Assembly (NCBI GenBank): GCA_009777345.1 | Contig: WRMB01000026.1 | Location: 1 to 50,386 of the forward strand | From: Micrococcales bacterium | Lineage (GTDB): Bacteria > Actinomycetota > Actinomycetes > Actinomycetales > Cellulomonadaceae | Direction: 5' to 3' | Length of the DNA: 50,386 bases | In this document: positions 1-8,832 of the stretch, one piece after another | Layout of the letters: every line of letters begins with the position of its first letter | How positions within the stretch are numbered: position 1 is the first letter of the stretch | Made by a program: the position numbers and the translations under genes | The notes under the pieces: generated by a model | Databases searched by the model: none | What the model was told of the DNA's origin: nothing | What the model saw: the letters and a program-made list of their open reading frames with translations, nothing else

Positions 1-220
1 CGCACCGGAATGGCCCCTGCGGCAGGTCCCCGGTCGCGGTGACCCGGTGGTTGCCCGCGGTGCGCTCGCCGATCAGTGCGATGCGCACCGCCTCGGGCAC
101 CGTCAGCGTGACCGTGCCGGGCTCGCCCGTCTCACCGCCGGGGACCACCAGGGTGACGACGATCGAACCGTCCGGACCCCTGGGCGACGGAGGGGGCTCA
201 CATCGACGACCTGCGGTCGG
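1..220 (-). CDS. partial reading frame running off the window start, function unknown
   Basis: The minus-strand frame is open from the stop at 221-223 to base 1, and from about 190 downward it has strong GC third-position bias. The readable part is rich in beta-type residues (a stretch reading GSIVVTLVVPGGETGEP, then TVTLTVPEAVRIALIGERTA). There is no ATG, GTG or TTG before the GTG at 146-148, so the true start is either that GTG or a CTG, or the frame is a broken piece. I do not recognise the family. It does not resemble RsmG, ParA or ParB, which normally lie near jag in actinobacteria. The remainder lies outside the window. Confidence 0.35.
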
Positions 221-256
221 TCAGACCAAACCTGCCGAGCGGTGGGGCAGCGACAG

Positions 257-272
257 TGTTTCACGTGAAACG
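257..272. promoter_or_regulatory. parS: parS chromosome-partition site 1
   Basis: The sequence TGTTTCACGTGAAACG carries the perfect 14-bp palindrome GTTTCACGTGAAAC. This is the conserved ParB-binding site of bacterial chromosomes, which cluster around oriC. ParB loads here and SMC is recruited for origin segregation (established knowledge). An identical site lies at 2391-2406. Confidence 0.93.
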
Positions 273-1034
273 TCGGCGGTCCGCCCTGGTCGCCGTGCCG
301 AACCCCCGACCGGTCCTGCGCCGACGGCAGGCGCCCGCCGCGAGCGTGGAGCGCTAGCCCGGATCGTCGTGATGTGCGGTCCGGCCGGTGCGAATGGATC
401 GGCTAGCGTACGACGGCTGGAGGCGCTGGGGTGCGGCTGGACGTGCTGGCCCGAGAGCGATCCGCTGGCCGCCGGTAGCGGTCCTGGGCCCGCTCGACCA
501 AGTCGGCGTCGTGCCACTCCAGGCTGAGCCGCGTGGCGCCAGTTCACGACGGGAGCGATATCGTCACGAACCCGCCGTTCTGGTCACAGCGGTGCAAAGA
601 CGGCACGCCCCGCTGTTGCCGCACCGTGCGGGAGGTCCCTGTCTCGCGCCGCGAGGTGGTGCTGGCAAAGACGGTTGCACGGAACGGCTCTGCTGGATGT
701 GGTGCCGCCCGGTACGACGCTCCCAGATCAAGCCGACGCCTCGGCCGGACCCAGGGCGTCGGAGGTTCAGCGTGGTGACACAGCCGACGCGGAGTGCATC
801 GGGGAGGTGCTGGACGAGATACGAGGCCAGACGAGACGTGAGGCAGAGCGATCGTACGGCGGACTCGAGCCGAAGCGCCAGCTGCATGCACACCAGCAAG
901 ACGGCAAGCGCGCCCTCGGATCGTCCGGTGCGCACAAGCCAGTCCGGACACCGTCGGTTACGACGACTCGGGCTGGCCGTCTGCCCGCTCCACGCCGACC
1001 TCAGCGGCAAAGCGGCGCGTGTAGTGTTCGCGAC
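273..1034. other. intergenic stretch without a convincing gene
   Basis: Several frames are open here on both strands, but all are arginine-, proline- or serine-rich with no codon-position bias and no recognisable motif. I see no gene. The end of the stretch holds a TAGTGT -10-like hexamer at 1022-1027, seven bases before the GTG of the next gene. Confidence 0.55.
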
Positions 1035-2072
1035 GTGGACGCCTACCTCGCCAAGATCGAACGGCTCACGGTGGAACATGGCTGGGCGGTCCAGCTCGTC
1101 GGTCCCGGCGAGGACGAGGAGGAGTTCGGGTACACGGTTGGCATGTTTCGCCTGGGGCATCCGGAGTTCATCCTTTTCGCGCTGCCGTCCGCGACGGCGC
1201 ATCTGATCCTCAACGCTCTAGGCGCTCGGGTGCGGAGCGGGGAACAGTTCTCGGCTGGTGCGGTCCTCAGCGGTGTGGTGCACCGGCGCCATGTGTGCCT
1301 GATCGACGTGACAGACTCCTGCGAGCACCTGCGTGTCGCCAACGCACTGGCGGACCGCGCGGCACCTGTCCCGGCCCTGCAGGTCGTCATCCAGGACGCC
1401 GACGGCCGCTGGCCGTGGGATGCAGGCTGGCCCGCGTCGGTCCCGGCTCCGCTCCTCGGTCCGGTCCCGCCACTGGCACCTGTCTCGCCTGCACCGACGA
1501 CCGAAGGGCGGCCGCCCGAAGTTTCGCTGTGCGGATTCCTGGCGAGGTTGGCTGTCGCGGACGACTCCGTGCTGTCCTGCGCGCACCACCCGGCGGCTGG
1601 GTCGCAGGAGGTGCTTGTCCGCCTGCTCCAAGACGACGACGGGTACCCGGGGGTCGATCTGGAGGCTCTGTGGGCGGAACCGGTTGCGGTCGATCGCTGG
1701 CGTATCGTCAGCGTTCCGTACTACGCGTACGGGCTCAGCGTCGGCGATACCGTCACGACGGCGACTGACGAAGTGGGGACCTGGGCTGTCTCGGTCGTCG
1801 GGCGGGGCGGCCATTCCACCCTACGAGTCCTGGCCCTGTCGGAGTCCACCAGCACCACCGTTCAGGCGGCCCTGGAAGACGCCGGTGCCGTGTGCGACCA
1901 GTCGAGCTCGGCATCGCTCTTCGCCGTGGACATCCCTCCCGACACCTACTTCGCAGCGGTGGACGAGTATCTGGAGTCTGTTGAAGAGGTTGGCGTCGTC
2001 GAGTATGAGGACACCTGCGTACAGCACTCCGGCGTAGCCGACTGGCCGCACCCGACCTTGCCCGACGCCTGA
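1035..2072 (+). CDS. DUF4262-DUF4265 fusion protein
   Basis: A 345-aa soluble protein. Residues 1 to about 130 match the DUF4262 pattern: LTVEHGWAVQLVGPGEDEE, then FGYTVGMFRLGHPEFILFALP. Residues of about 180-335 match DUF4265: the WRIVSVPYYAYGLSVGDTV segment, GGHSTLRVL, and the C-terminal LESVEEVGVVEYED. A proline-rich linker joins them. Both families have unknown function and usually occur as separate proteins in actinobacteria. I chose GTG 1035 because DUF4262 similarity begins there; the frame upstream, open to 675, has no coding character. There is no ribosome site, but TAGTGT sits seven bases upstream, so the mRNA is probably leaderless. It lies between the two parS sites and faces jag convergently. 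Confidence 0.8.
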   Translation: MDAYLAKIERLTVEHGWAVQLVGPGEDEEEFGYTVGMFRLGHPEFILFALPSATAHLILNALGARVRSGEQFSAGAVLSGVVHRRHVCLIDVTDSCEHLRVANALADRAAPVPALQVVIQDADGRWPWDAGWPASVPAPLLGPVPPLAPVSPAPTTEGRPPEVSLCGFLARLAVADDSVLSCAHHPAAGSQEVLVRLLQDDDGYPGVDLEALWAEPVAVDRWRIVSVPYYAYGLSVGDTVTTATDEVGTWAVSVVGRGGHSTLRVLALSESTSTTVQAALEDAGAVCDQSSSASLFAVDIPPDTYFAAVDEYLESVEEVGVVEYEDTCVQHSGVADWPHPTLPDA

Positions 2073-2602
2073 GCCCCGATCCACCGATTTCCGCCTACTA
2101 CCCACCACCAGGCGGGCACGCTGGCTGCGTTGTCGCTGCTATGCGGGCCTCCCCAGCGCTTCTCCACACGCTGGCTGCGCCATCGCGCGGAGCCTCTCGC
2201 GCCGTGGGCCCGCCTGCCGTCGCGGCTCCGCCTTGCCATCGCACCCCCTGGTGACACTCGTGACGGCACAAATCGGTGGATCAGGGCTGAGTCCAGCAGC
2301 CACGACGGGCCTGAACCTCCCCGTTCGCGTCAAGTTCCGCAATCAGTCCCACGCCTGCGACAAGCCTCACGGGGCGGACGGCGAATCGGATGTTTCACGT
2401 GAAACGGACACGGTCTGGATCGGCCTCGCGGCTCTGGATCACACCCGGCCGAGGCGGGCTGGTTGAGACCTCCGAGGCCAGGATCTTCCCGCGGCGGAGC
2501 GGCCGGTGGCGCCCGCAGCCCAGACTGCGGCAACCGACCGAGCGTCGATCTCTGACCAGCCCGTCATCAAAGCGTGCGCCTCGCCAGACCTGCCCCAGAC
2601 AG
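2073..2602. other. intergenic stretch carrying parS 2
   Basis: There are no frames with coding bias. A short direct repeat (CACGCTGGCTGCG) occurs twice near 2117 and 2167. The second parS site and the jag terminator are listed separately. Confidence 0.55.
2391..2406. promoter_or_regulatory. parS: parS chromosome-partition site 2
   Basis: TGTTTCACGTGAAACG is identical over 16 bases to the site at 257-272. The two sites are 2.1 kb apart and flank the DUF4262-DUF4265 gene, 3-5 kb from dnaA. Confidence 0.93.
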
Positions 2603-2636
2603 ACGACGGCCCGGACGATCGCGTCCGGGCCGTCGT
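2603..2636 (-). terminator. hairpin terminator after jag
   Basis: A perfect 15-bp GC-rich stem (ACGACGGCCCGGACG and its complement) closes on the four-base loop ATCG, 11 bases beyond the jag stop codon. There is no U-tract, as is common for actinobacterial terminators. It ends the leftward rpmH-rnpA-yidD-yidC-jag transcript, so any rsmG-parAB genes are not co-transcribed with it. Confidence 0.8.
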
Positions 2637-2646
2637 ACCGCGGGGG

Positions 2647-3150
2647 TCACACCGGTCTGATGACCACCCGGCGGTTCGGTTCCATTCCTTCGGAGTCGCT
2701 CGTGAGGCCGCCCGCGGCGACCGCGTCGTGCACGACCTTGCGCTCGAAGGGGTTCATCGCCGACAGGGCCAGCGGCTCTCCGGTATTGCGGACCTTGGCG
2801 ACTGCCTCGTCGGCGACGGCCACCAGCGCGGCGCGGCGGGCCCGACGGTAGCCGGCGATGTCGAGCATCAGCCGACTGCGTTCTCCAGTCTTGGTCTGCA
2901 CGGCCAGGCGGGTCAGCTCCTGGAGGGCGTCGAGCACCTCGCCACCCGGGCCGACGAGCGTGCGCAGAGCGCGGGCCGACTCGTCGTCGGCGACGATCGC
3001 CACCGACGCCCTGCCGTGGTCGATGTCGATGTCGATGTCACCGTCCAGATCAGCGATATCGAGCAGGTCCTCCAGATAGTCGGCCGCGATATCGCCTTCT
3101 TCGACGAGGTTCGGGGTGGGCGTCTCGCCCTGGTGGTCGGTCGTCGTCAT
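2647..3150 (-). CDS. jag: Jag/KhpB-type RNA-binding protein (KH-R3H)
   Basis: A 167-aa protein. An acidic N-terminus (residues 1-45, with repeated DID) precedes a KH-like domain (about 45-95, with LVGPGGEVLDALQELTRL). An R3H domain follows (about 100-165, with RARRAALVAVADEAVAKV and NPFERKVVHDAV, ending EPNRRVVIRPV). Jag/KhpB binds RNA and in Firmicutes influences cell-wall synthesis together with KhpA. The Jag N-terminal domain of Firmicutes is absent, as is normal in actinobacteria. The ATG at 3150 is preceded by GGAGGATGAC, a strong ribosome site. It is the last gene of the rpmH operon. The rsmG-parA-parB genes that usually follow are missing here. Confidence 0.93.
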   Translation of the reverse strand: MTTTDHQGETPTPNLVEEGDIAADYLEDLLDIADLDGDIDIDIDHGRASVAIVADDESARALRTLVGPGGEVLDALQELTRLAVQTKTGERSRLMLDIAGYRRARRAALVAVADEAVAKVRNTGEPLALSAMNPFERKVVHDAVAAGGLTSDSEGMEPNRRVVIRPV

Positions 3151-3182
3151 GTCATCCTCCGTCTGCGGCACGGTGCTCCGCC

Positions 3183-4373
3183 TCAGTTCTTCTTCTTCGG
3201 CTTCTTCGGCTTGTTGGGTCGTGTGGGACCGGACGGCTGCCTGGTGGTCGTCTTCTCGTCCAGCGCCCCCGAGCCGTCCAGGCCGAGCTCTGGTGCGTCC
3301 AGCACCGGCTCGTCTTCGGTCTTGTCCCGCATGGTCTTGTCCGCGGCTGAGTCCGCCGTCCCGTAGGCGGGTTCGGGAGCCGAAACGGTCCGCTCCGGTC
3401 GGGGCTTCTGCCCCTGCTTCTTGGAGCGGGCCTTGCTCATCGGCTGCTGCCGCTGGCCGCTGGGCCGGGGCTTCTCCTCGATGGTCGCTTCCGGTACGTC
3501 CTGCGGCACACGGCCGCGCTGCTCGGCCTTGCGAGCCCGCCGTGCCTCCAGCGCCGCCTCGGCCTGGGACCCCGGTGCGGGCATCTTGCGGATGGCGTAG
3601 AACTGCTGGCCGACCGTCCAGAAGTTGGAGACCGTCCAGTAGATCAGCACGCCGACGGGGAAGTTGACGCCGGTGACCGCGAAGATCAGCGGCATGGCGT
3701 ACATCATCATCTTCTGCTGCTGGGCGATCGGGCCCTCCAGCGCCGCCGGGGGCATGTTCTTCATCGTCAGCTGTCGCATCATGAAGAACTGAGCGCCCGA
3801 CATGCACAGGATGAGGATGACCGTGACGATCCGGGTCGTCGTGGTAGCACCGTTCTGGAGGAACCAGGCCGACAGCGGGGCGCCGAACAGGGTGGCACTC
3901 TCTGCCTGGCTGGCGAGGTTCGCATCCAGCGGCCCGATATGGTGCTGACCGTTGACCGTACCGCCCTCGGCCAGCTTCCTCAGCGAGTTCAGCACCCGGA
4001 AGAGAGCGAAGAACACCGGCGACTGGGCCAGGATCGGCAGGCAGGACGAGAACGGGTTGGTCTTGTGCTTCTTGTACAGCTCCATCTGCTCGCGGGCCAT
4101 GGCCTCGCGCGACGCCTGGTCCGTCTTGCCCTTGTACTTCTTCTGCAGCTCGCGGATCTCCGGCTGGATCAGCTGCAGGCCGCGAGAAGCCTTGATCTGC
4201 CGGAAGAACAGCGGGATGAGGACGATCCGGATGATGATCGTCAGCCCGACGATGGACAGAGTCCAGGCCACCGACGGCCCCAGGCCGATCGTGTCCAGCA
4301 CCTTGTGCAGGGCCACCATCACCCAGGCGACCACCCACATGATGGGCCACAGCAAAGAATCGAACCAGCTCAT
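3183..4373 (-). CDS. yidC: membrane protein insertase YidC
   Basis: A 396-aa YidC/Oxa1 insertase that helps inner-membrane proteins fold and insert, alone or with SecYEG. Residues 1-35 hold the first membrane segment, and residues 38-60 carry the membrane-embedded arginine ([14 protein letters not shown]). A charged coiled region follows ([18 protein letters not shown]), then the hydrophobic hairpins around [23 protein letters not shown] and three later segments. The last 120 residues are a basic, disordered cytoplasmic tail ending KPKKPKKKN, as in other high-GC Gram-positives. The start overlaps the yidD stop by four bases, so the two are translationally coupled. Confidence 0.96.
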   Translation of the reverse strand: MSWFDSLLWPIMWVVAWVMVALHKVLDTIGLGPSVAWTLSIVGLTIIIRIVLIPLFFRQIKASRGLQLIQPEIRELQKKYKGKTDQASREAMAREQMELYKKHKTNPFSSCLPILAQSPVFFALFRVLNSLRKLAEGGTVNGQHHIGPLDANLASQAESATLFGAPLSAWFLQNGATTTTRIVTVILILCMSGAQFFMMRQLTMKNMPPAALEGPIAQQQKMMMYAMPLIFAVTGVNFPVGVLIYWTVSNFWTVGQQFYAIRKMPAPGSQAEAALEARRARKAEQRGRVPQDVPEATIEEKPRPSGQRQQPMSKARSKKQGQKPRPERTVSAPEPAYGTADSAADKTMRDKTEDEPVLDAPELGLDGSGALDEKTTTRQPSGPTRPNKPKKPKKKN

Positions 4374-4678
4374 CGAGCAGAGCTCCTGATCTCGTAAGAC
4401 GTCGCCAGGACCGACGACGGAGGTTTGTCAGGCACGTCGTCGACACCGCCGAGCGCCCAGGGGTGGCAGCGGCCGAGCCGCCGGACCGCCAGCCACGACC
4501 CGCGGACCGCACCGTGCCGGGTCACGGCCACCACGGCGTAGCGCGAGCACGACGGGTAGAACCGGCAGGTCGGCGGTCGCCACGGGGAGATCGCATGCTG
4601 GTAGAACCACAGCAGCCCGAGCAGAGCCCGGCGGGGCAGCGATACAGCGAAGGCCGCTACCCGCCCAGGCTCGCTCAT
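4370..4678 (-). CDS. yidD: membrane protein insertion efficiency factor YidD
   Basis: A 102-aa protein with the family signature [25 protein letters not shown] at residues 24-48, including the conserved cysteines. YidD is a small membrane-associated protein that assists insertion and is encoded between rnpA and yidC in most bacteria. It overlaps rnpA and yidC by four bases on each side (ATGA junctions). The 3' third (after [12 protein letters not shown]) is variable, as usual. Confidence 0.95.
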   Translation of the reverse strand: MSEPGRVAAFAVSLPRRALLGLLWFYQHAISPWRPPTCRFYPSCSRYAVVAVTRHGAVRGSWLAVRRLGRCHPWALGGVDDVPDKPPSSVLATSYEIRSSAR

Positions 4679-5052
4679 GCTGTCGGCCTCCCGCGGCGCT
4701 GGACACTGCGCTGGGCATGGCGCTGGGCACCGCGTAGTGCGCTGTCGAGGTCCGTCGCCAGCCGGGCCGACGACGCACCGGCCGCGGACGGCAGGGCCCG
4801 CACCACCAGATCGGCACCGCCCAGCCGGTCCAGCCGGACCGTGACCAGGGCCCGCAGCCGACGTCGTACCCGGTTGCGCACCACCGCGCCACCCACCGAC
4901 CGCGGCACGACGAACCCCACCCTGCTGCGACCGGCGCCGTCGGCGTCCGCGACCAGATGTACCACCAGCGTCTCCCGACCAGCCCGCGCACCGTCACGCA
5001 CCGTCACGGCGAAATCCGCCGACCGGCGCATCCGGTGCTCCGAGGGAAGCAC
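4675..5052 (-). CDS. rnpA: ribonuclease P protein component
   Basis: A 125-aa basic protein that binds RNase P RNA and helps mature the 5' ends of tRNAs. The N-terminus [14 protein letters not shown], the strand [16 protein letters not shown] and the hallmark RNRVRRRLR (residues 59-67) identify it. It lies nine bases downstream of rpmH and overlaps yidD by four bases, the usual rpmH-rnpA-yidD order. Confidence 0.96.
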   Translation of the reverse strand: MLPSEHRMRRSADFAVTVRDGARAGRETLVVHLVADADGAGRSRVGFVVPRSVGGAVVRNRVRRRLRALVTVRLDRLGGADLVVRALPSAAGASSARLATDLDSALRGAQRHAQRSVQRRGRPTA

Positions 5053-5061
5053 CTCGACCGA

Positions 5062-5199
5062 TCAGGCGGTCAGCTCTTTACGACCCTTGCGACGCCGGGC
5101 CGCGACGATCGCGCGACCGGCGCGGGTCCGCATCCGCAGACGGAAACCGTGCACCTTGGCACGACGGCGGGTGTTGGGCTGGAACGTACGCTTGGTCAC
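5062..5199 (-). CDS. rpmH: 50S ribosomal protein L34
   Basis: A 45-aa, strongly basic ribosomal protein. It begins [20 protein letters not shown] and ends RKGRKELTA, the complete L34 pattern. The start is GTG at 5199; a longer upstream frame exists but is not conserved L34 sequence. It is the first gene of the leftward operon and is divergent from dnaA. Confidence 0.97.
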   Translation of the reverse strand: MTKRTFQPNTRRRAKVHGFRLRMRTRAGRAIVAARRRKGRKELTA

Positions 5200-5717
5200 G
5201 ACTACTCCATCGACGAGGGGCCGCGCACCAGCGCAACCGTGGTCTAGACGCCGTCGTTGCGAACCCGGACACCCAGCAGACCCTCCCGGCCCTGCAGCGT
5301 GCGGCGACTCAGCGCGCCGACAACTTTTCGCAAACTCAGGCTGCCCAACGCTACGCGACACGCCGTGGCGGGTCAAATACACCCCGGGCCGTCAGGACGA
5401 TCCACAGGCCCCTCGACGGTCGGCTGGTCGGTACACGGCCGCGGCGACGCCGGAACCCGGTGGGCCCGCGCGACGGCACCGGTGCCTGGAGCGGCACCGG
5501 GACGAAGACCGGTAGGTTTCGGTGTCCGGGGCGCACTACCATCACCGGGACCGGAGGCGTCGAGCCGCCCGCCTGCCCCGTGGACACCGCCACCACCGCC
5601 GCAGCGTTACCGCCTCATCTCCTCAGGTCACGGAGGTGTTACGGTCGCGCACAGATGTGGACAACTGTGTGGACGGTTCCCACCTCCGGCCGTGCGATCG
5701 AATCGAGGGACTGACGA
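5200..5717. promoter_or_regulatory. divergent rpmH / dnaA promoter region with DnaA boxes
   Basis: 518 bases without a gene. One perfect box TGTGGACAA lies at 5656-5664 and a weaker TGTGGACGG at 5668-5676, about 40-60 bases before the dnaA start. This placement suggests dnaA autoregulation (inference). The rest shows no coding bias. Confidence 0.7.
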
Positions 5718-7184
5718 GTGCCGCACACCGACGACATCAGCCACGTCTGGCAGCAGGCCACCCGCCTGCTGGCCGACGACCCCAATATCACCGCCCGCGA
5801 TCTGGCGTTCGTCCGGCTGGCCCGGCCGCTGGGCGTCCTCGACCAGACCATGCTGGTAGCGGTCGGCAACGACTTCACCAAGGACGTCGTCGAGACCCGG
5901 ATCCGTGACGCGGTCGTCGCGGCGCTGTCGACGACGCTCGGCCGTGAGGTGCGCATCGCCGTCACCGTCGACCCCGCGCTGGCCGATATCCCGTCGGCCG
6001 ATGCCCCCGAGATCGACGACGCGCCGACCCGTCCGCTGGTGTTCCCGGCCGATCCCGCTCTGGCTGGACCGCTGGTTCCCGCGGTCCCGGCCGATGCTCT
6101 TAGCACCGGCCGGACGGCTGACGCCGGACGACCGTCCGGCCCGGTCGAACCGACCCGGCTGCACCCCAAGTACCAGTTCGACACCTTCGTCATCGGAGCC
6201 TCCAACCGGTTCGCCCACGCCGCGGCCGTCGCCGTGGCCGAAGCCCCGGCCAACGCCTACAACCCGCTGTTCATCTACGGCGGCTCCGGTCTGGGCAAGA
6301 CCCACCTGCTGCACGCTATCGGCCACTACGCCCAGCACCTGTACCCGGGCATCGCCGTGCGCTACGTGAACTCCGAGGAGTTCACCAACGACTTCATCAA
6401 CTCCATCTCCGAGGGCAAGGCTGGGGCGTTCCAGCGCCGCTACCGCGACACCGACATCCTCCTGGTGGACGACATCCAGTTCCTCCAGGGCAAGGAGCAG
6501 ACGATGGAGGAGTTCTTCCACACCTTCAACGCCCTGCACAACGCCAACAAGCAGGTGGTGCTGACCTCGGACGTGCCGCCCAAGCGCCTGGCCGGCTTCG
6601 AGGACCGGATGCGCTCCCGGTTCGAGATGGGCCTGCTGACCGATGTCCAGCCGCCCGACCTGGAGACCCGCATCGCGATCCTCCGCAAGAAGGCCGCAGC
6701 CGAGGACCTCGACGCCCCCGACGACGTGCTCGGCTACATCGCCAGCCGCATCTCCTCCAACATCCGCGAGCTGGAGGGCGCCCTCATCCGGGTCACCGCC
6801 TTCGCCAACCTCAACCGCCAGCAGGTCGACCGGTCCCTGGCCGAGATGGTGCTGCGCGATCTGATCACCGACGACGAGACCACCGAGATCAACGCCACCA
6901 CCGTGATCGGCCAGACCGCGTCCTACTTCGGCCTGACCATCGACGACCTGTGCGGCACGTCCCGCTCGCGCACCCTGGTGACCGCCCGGCAGATCGCCAT
7001 GTACCTGTGCCGCGAGCTGACCGACCTGTCCCTGCCGAAGATCGGCGACGCCTTCGGCGGCCGCGACCACACGACCGTGATGCACGCCTACCGCAAGATC
7101 CAGTCGCAGATGGCCGAGAAGCGGTCGATCTACAACCAGGTCACCGAGCTGACCAACCGGATCAAGCAGACCAGCCGCGGCTGA
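5718..7184 (+). CDS. dnaA: chromosomal replication initiator DnaA
   Basis: A 488-aa AAA+ protein that binds DnaA boxes and melts the origin. Domain I (residues 1-90) is the helicase- and self-interaction part. Residues 91-150 are a short proline- and alanine-rich domain II. The AAA+ core begins at about 150 (YQFDTFVIGASNRFAHAAA), with Walker A GGSGLGKT at 188-195, Walker B ILLVDDIQF and sensor motifs. Domain IV ends the protein with the DNA-binding signature GGRDHTTVMHAYRKI. The start codon is GTG at 5718. Gene order rpmH-dnaA-dnaN is conserved. Confidence 0.97.
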   Translation: MPHTDDISHVWQQATRLLADDPNITARDLAFVRLARPLGVLDQTMLVAVGNDFTKDVVETRIRDAVVAALSTTLGREVRIAVTVDPALADIPSADAPEIDDAPTRPLVFPADPALAGPLVPAVPADALSTGRTADAGRPSGPVEPTRLHPKYQFDTFVIGASNRFAHAAAVAVAEAPANAYNPLFIYGGSGLGKTHLLHAIGHYAQHLYPGIAVRYVNSEEFTNDFINSISEGKAGAFQRRYRDTDILLVDDIQFLQGKEQTMEEFFHTFNALHNANKQVVLTSDVPPKRLAGFEDRMRSRFEMGLLTDVQPPDLETRIAILRKKAAAEDLDAPDDVLGYIASRISSNIRELEGALIRVTAFANLNRQQVDRSLAEMVLRDLITDDETTEINATTVIGQTASYFGLTIDDLCGTSRSRTLVTARQIAMYLCRELTDLSLPKIGDAFGGRDHTTVMHAYRKIQSQMAEKRSIYNQVTELTNRIKQTSRG

Positions 7185-7640
7185 ACCACGGTGCTACCCA
7201 CACATGTGGACAAGACTGTGGACGACGGTGGACGACGGCGCCGCAGATGTGGACCATCACCCGTCTGACGGTGGACAGTCGCGGCATTCGTCCGTTTCGT
7301 CCACCGCCCCGGCGGCTCGTCCCCAGGACCGACCACCGGTCGTCCACACGCCGAAGAGCCCGCTGACCTGCGCCGTCAGCGGTTGTCCACAGGATCCACA
7401 GCACCGACGACGACGACGAACCAGACTATGGTGGCGAATGTGCACACACCGTCGTGACGCGACGGACCAGTCAGGGCCGTCCGGGCGCTCCCCGTAGATC
7501 ACAGGTCCAGATCACATGTTCCGTCCGGCCGACACTCTCGCGTAGTGTTCGCCCTGGATCTTTTCGACGACCCGCCGGGCACCCCGAGCGACGAGGCGAA
7601 CCAGGGTGTCGGTAACCCGCAGACTGATAAGAGGTGTGGC
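7185..7640. other. oriC: chromosomal origin oriC between dnaA and dnaN
   Basis: This 456-base gap has perfect boxes at 7205-7213 (TGTGGACAA) and 7383-7391 (TTGTCCACA) in opposite orientations. Degenerate boxes lie at 7217-7225 (TGTGGACGA), 7248-7256 (TGTGGACCA) and 7340-7348 (TCGTCCACA). The location between dnaA and dnaN is the normal actinobacterial oriC position. No strong AT-rich unwinding element is obvious; the least GC-rich part is about 7410-7445. A longer dnaN frame enters the right end, but its coding similarity starts only at 7641. Confidence 0.88.
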
Positions 7641-8771
7641 ATGAAGTTCCGGGTCGAGCGTGACGTCCTGGCCGACGCTGTGACGTGGACTGCGCGGAGC
7701 CTGCCCACCCGACCACCGGTCCCGGTGCTGGCCGGGGTCCGGCTGGAGGCCGAGGCCGACGGTTCGCTGCACCTGTCGAGCTTCGACTACGAGGTCTCGG
7801 CCCGGGCCACCGTGGCGGCCGACGTCGCCGAACCCGGTGTGGTCCTGGTCTCCGGACGGCTGCTGGCCGAGATCTCCCGGTCGCTGCCCGACCGGCCGGT
7901 CGACCTGACGCTCGACGGTACGAAGGTCACCGTGACCTGCGGTGCCAGCCGGTTCTCCCTGCTGACCATGCCGGTCGACGAGTACCCCAACCTGCCGACC
8001 ATGCCCGCTGCTACCGGTACCGTCGACGGCGACCGGCTGACCCATGCCGTCGCCCAGGTGACCGTCGCCGCCTCCCGCGACGACACGCTGCCGCTGCTGA
8101 CCGGGGTGCGGGTGGAGATGGAGGGCGAGAAGCTGACCCTGCTCGCCACCGACCGCTACCGGCTGGCGCTGCGCGAGCTGGTCTGGCGGCCGGTCTCCCC
8201 CGCGGTGTCCCAGGTCGCCCTGGTGCGGGCCCGGACCCTGACCGACGTAGCCAAGACTCTGGGCTCGTCCGGCGAGGTCACCGTCGCGCTGTCCGATACC
8301 GGCGGGGTCGACCTCATCGGGTTCGAGGTCGGCGGGCGGCGCACCACCAGCCTGCTGGTCGACGGCGACTACCCGCCGGTGCGTCGGCTGTTCCCCGACG
8401 AGTCGCCGATCCACGCGGTCGTCGACCGGCAGGCCCTGGTCGACGCCACCAAGCGGGTCGCCCTGGTCGCCGAGCGCAACACGCCGGTGCGGCTGTCGTT
8501 CGCCGACGGCCAGGCCCAGCTCGACGCCGGGCAGGGCGACGACGCGCAGGCTTCCGAGGCGATCGAGGCCAGACTGGTCGGCGAGGAGATCTCCGTGGCG
8601 TTCAACCCGGCGTACCTGCTCGACGGGCTGGGTGCGATCGACACCCCGTTCGTCCGGCTGGCGTTCACCCACCCGACCAAACCGGTGGAGTTCACCGGCC
8701 AGGCCGAGGCGGACGGAGACGACGTCCGCGACTACCGCTACCTCCTGGTGCCGATCCGCTTCGCAGGCTGA
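7641..8771 (+). CDS. dnaN: DNA polymerase III beta sliding clamp
   Basis: A 376-aa clamp that tethers the replicative polymerase. It begins MKFRVERDVLADAVTWTARSLP and ends YRYLLVPIRFAG, the typical clamp C-terminus. Internal landmarks include the three repeated clamp folds and PLLTGVRVEMEGEKLTLLATDRYRLALREL at about residue 155. I chose ATG 7641, with AGAGGTG upstream as ribosome site, rather than the earlier in-frame GTG at 7545, because similarity begins here. Confidence 0.97.
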   Translation: MKFRVERDVLADAVTWTARSLPTRPPVPVLAGVRLEAEADGSLHLSSFDYEVSARATVAADVAEPGVVLVSGRLLAEISRSLPDRPVDLTLDGTKVTVTCGASRFSLLTMPVDEYPNLPTMPAATGTVDGDRLTHAVAQVTVAASRDDTLPLLTGVRVEMEGEKLTLLATDRYRLALRELVWRPVSPAVSQVALVRARTLTDVAKTLGSSGEVTVALSDTGGVDLIGFEVGGRRTTSLLVDGDYPPVRRLFPDESPIHAVVDRQALVDATKRVALVAERNTPVRLSFADGQAQLDAGQGDDAQASEAIEARLVGEEISVAFNPAYLLDGLGAIDTPFVRLAFTHPTKPVEFTGQAEADGDDVRDYRYLLVPIRFAG

Positions 8772-8832
8772 CCGGCGGGTTGCGCTTCGCTGTGCCGACG
8801 GCGGGTGGTGGTTGCGGCACTAGCCTTAGAGG

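Noticed and set aside
2647..4512. One 621-codon minus-strand frame
   Set aside because: Only its last 167 codons are real (jag). The rest is a shadow of yidC in another frame.
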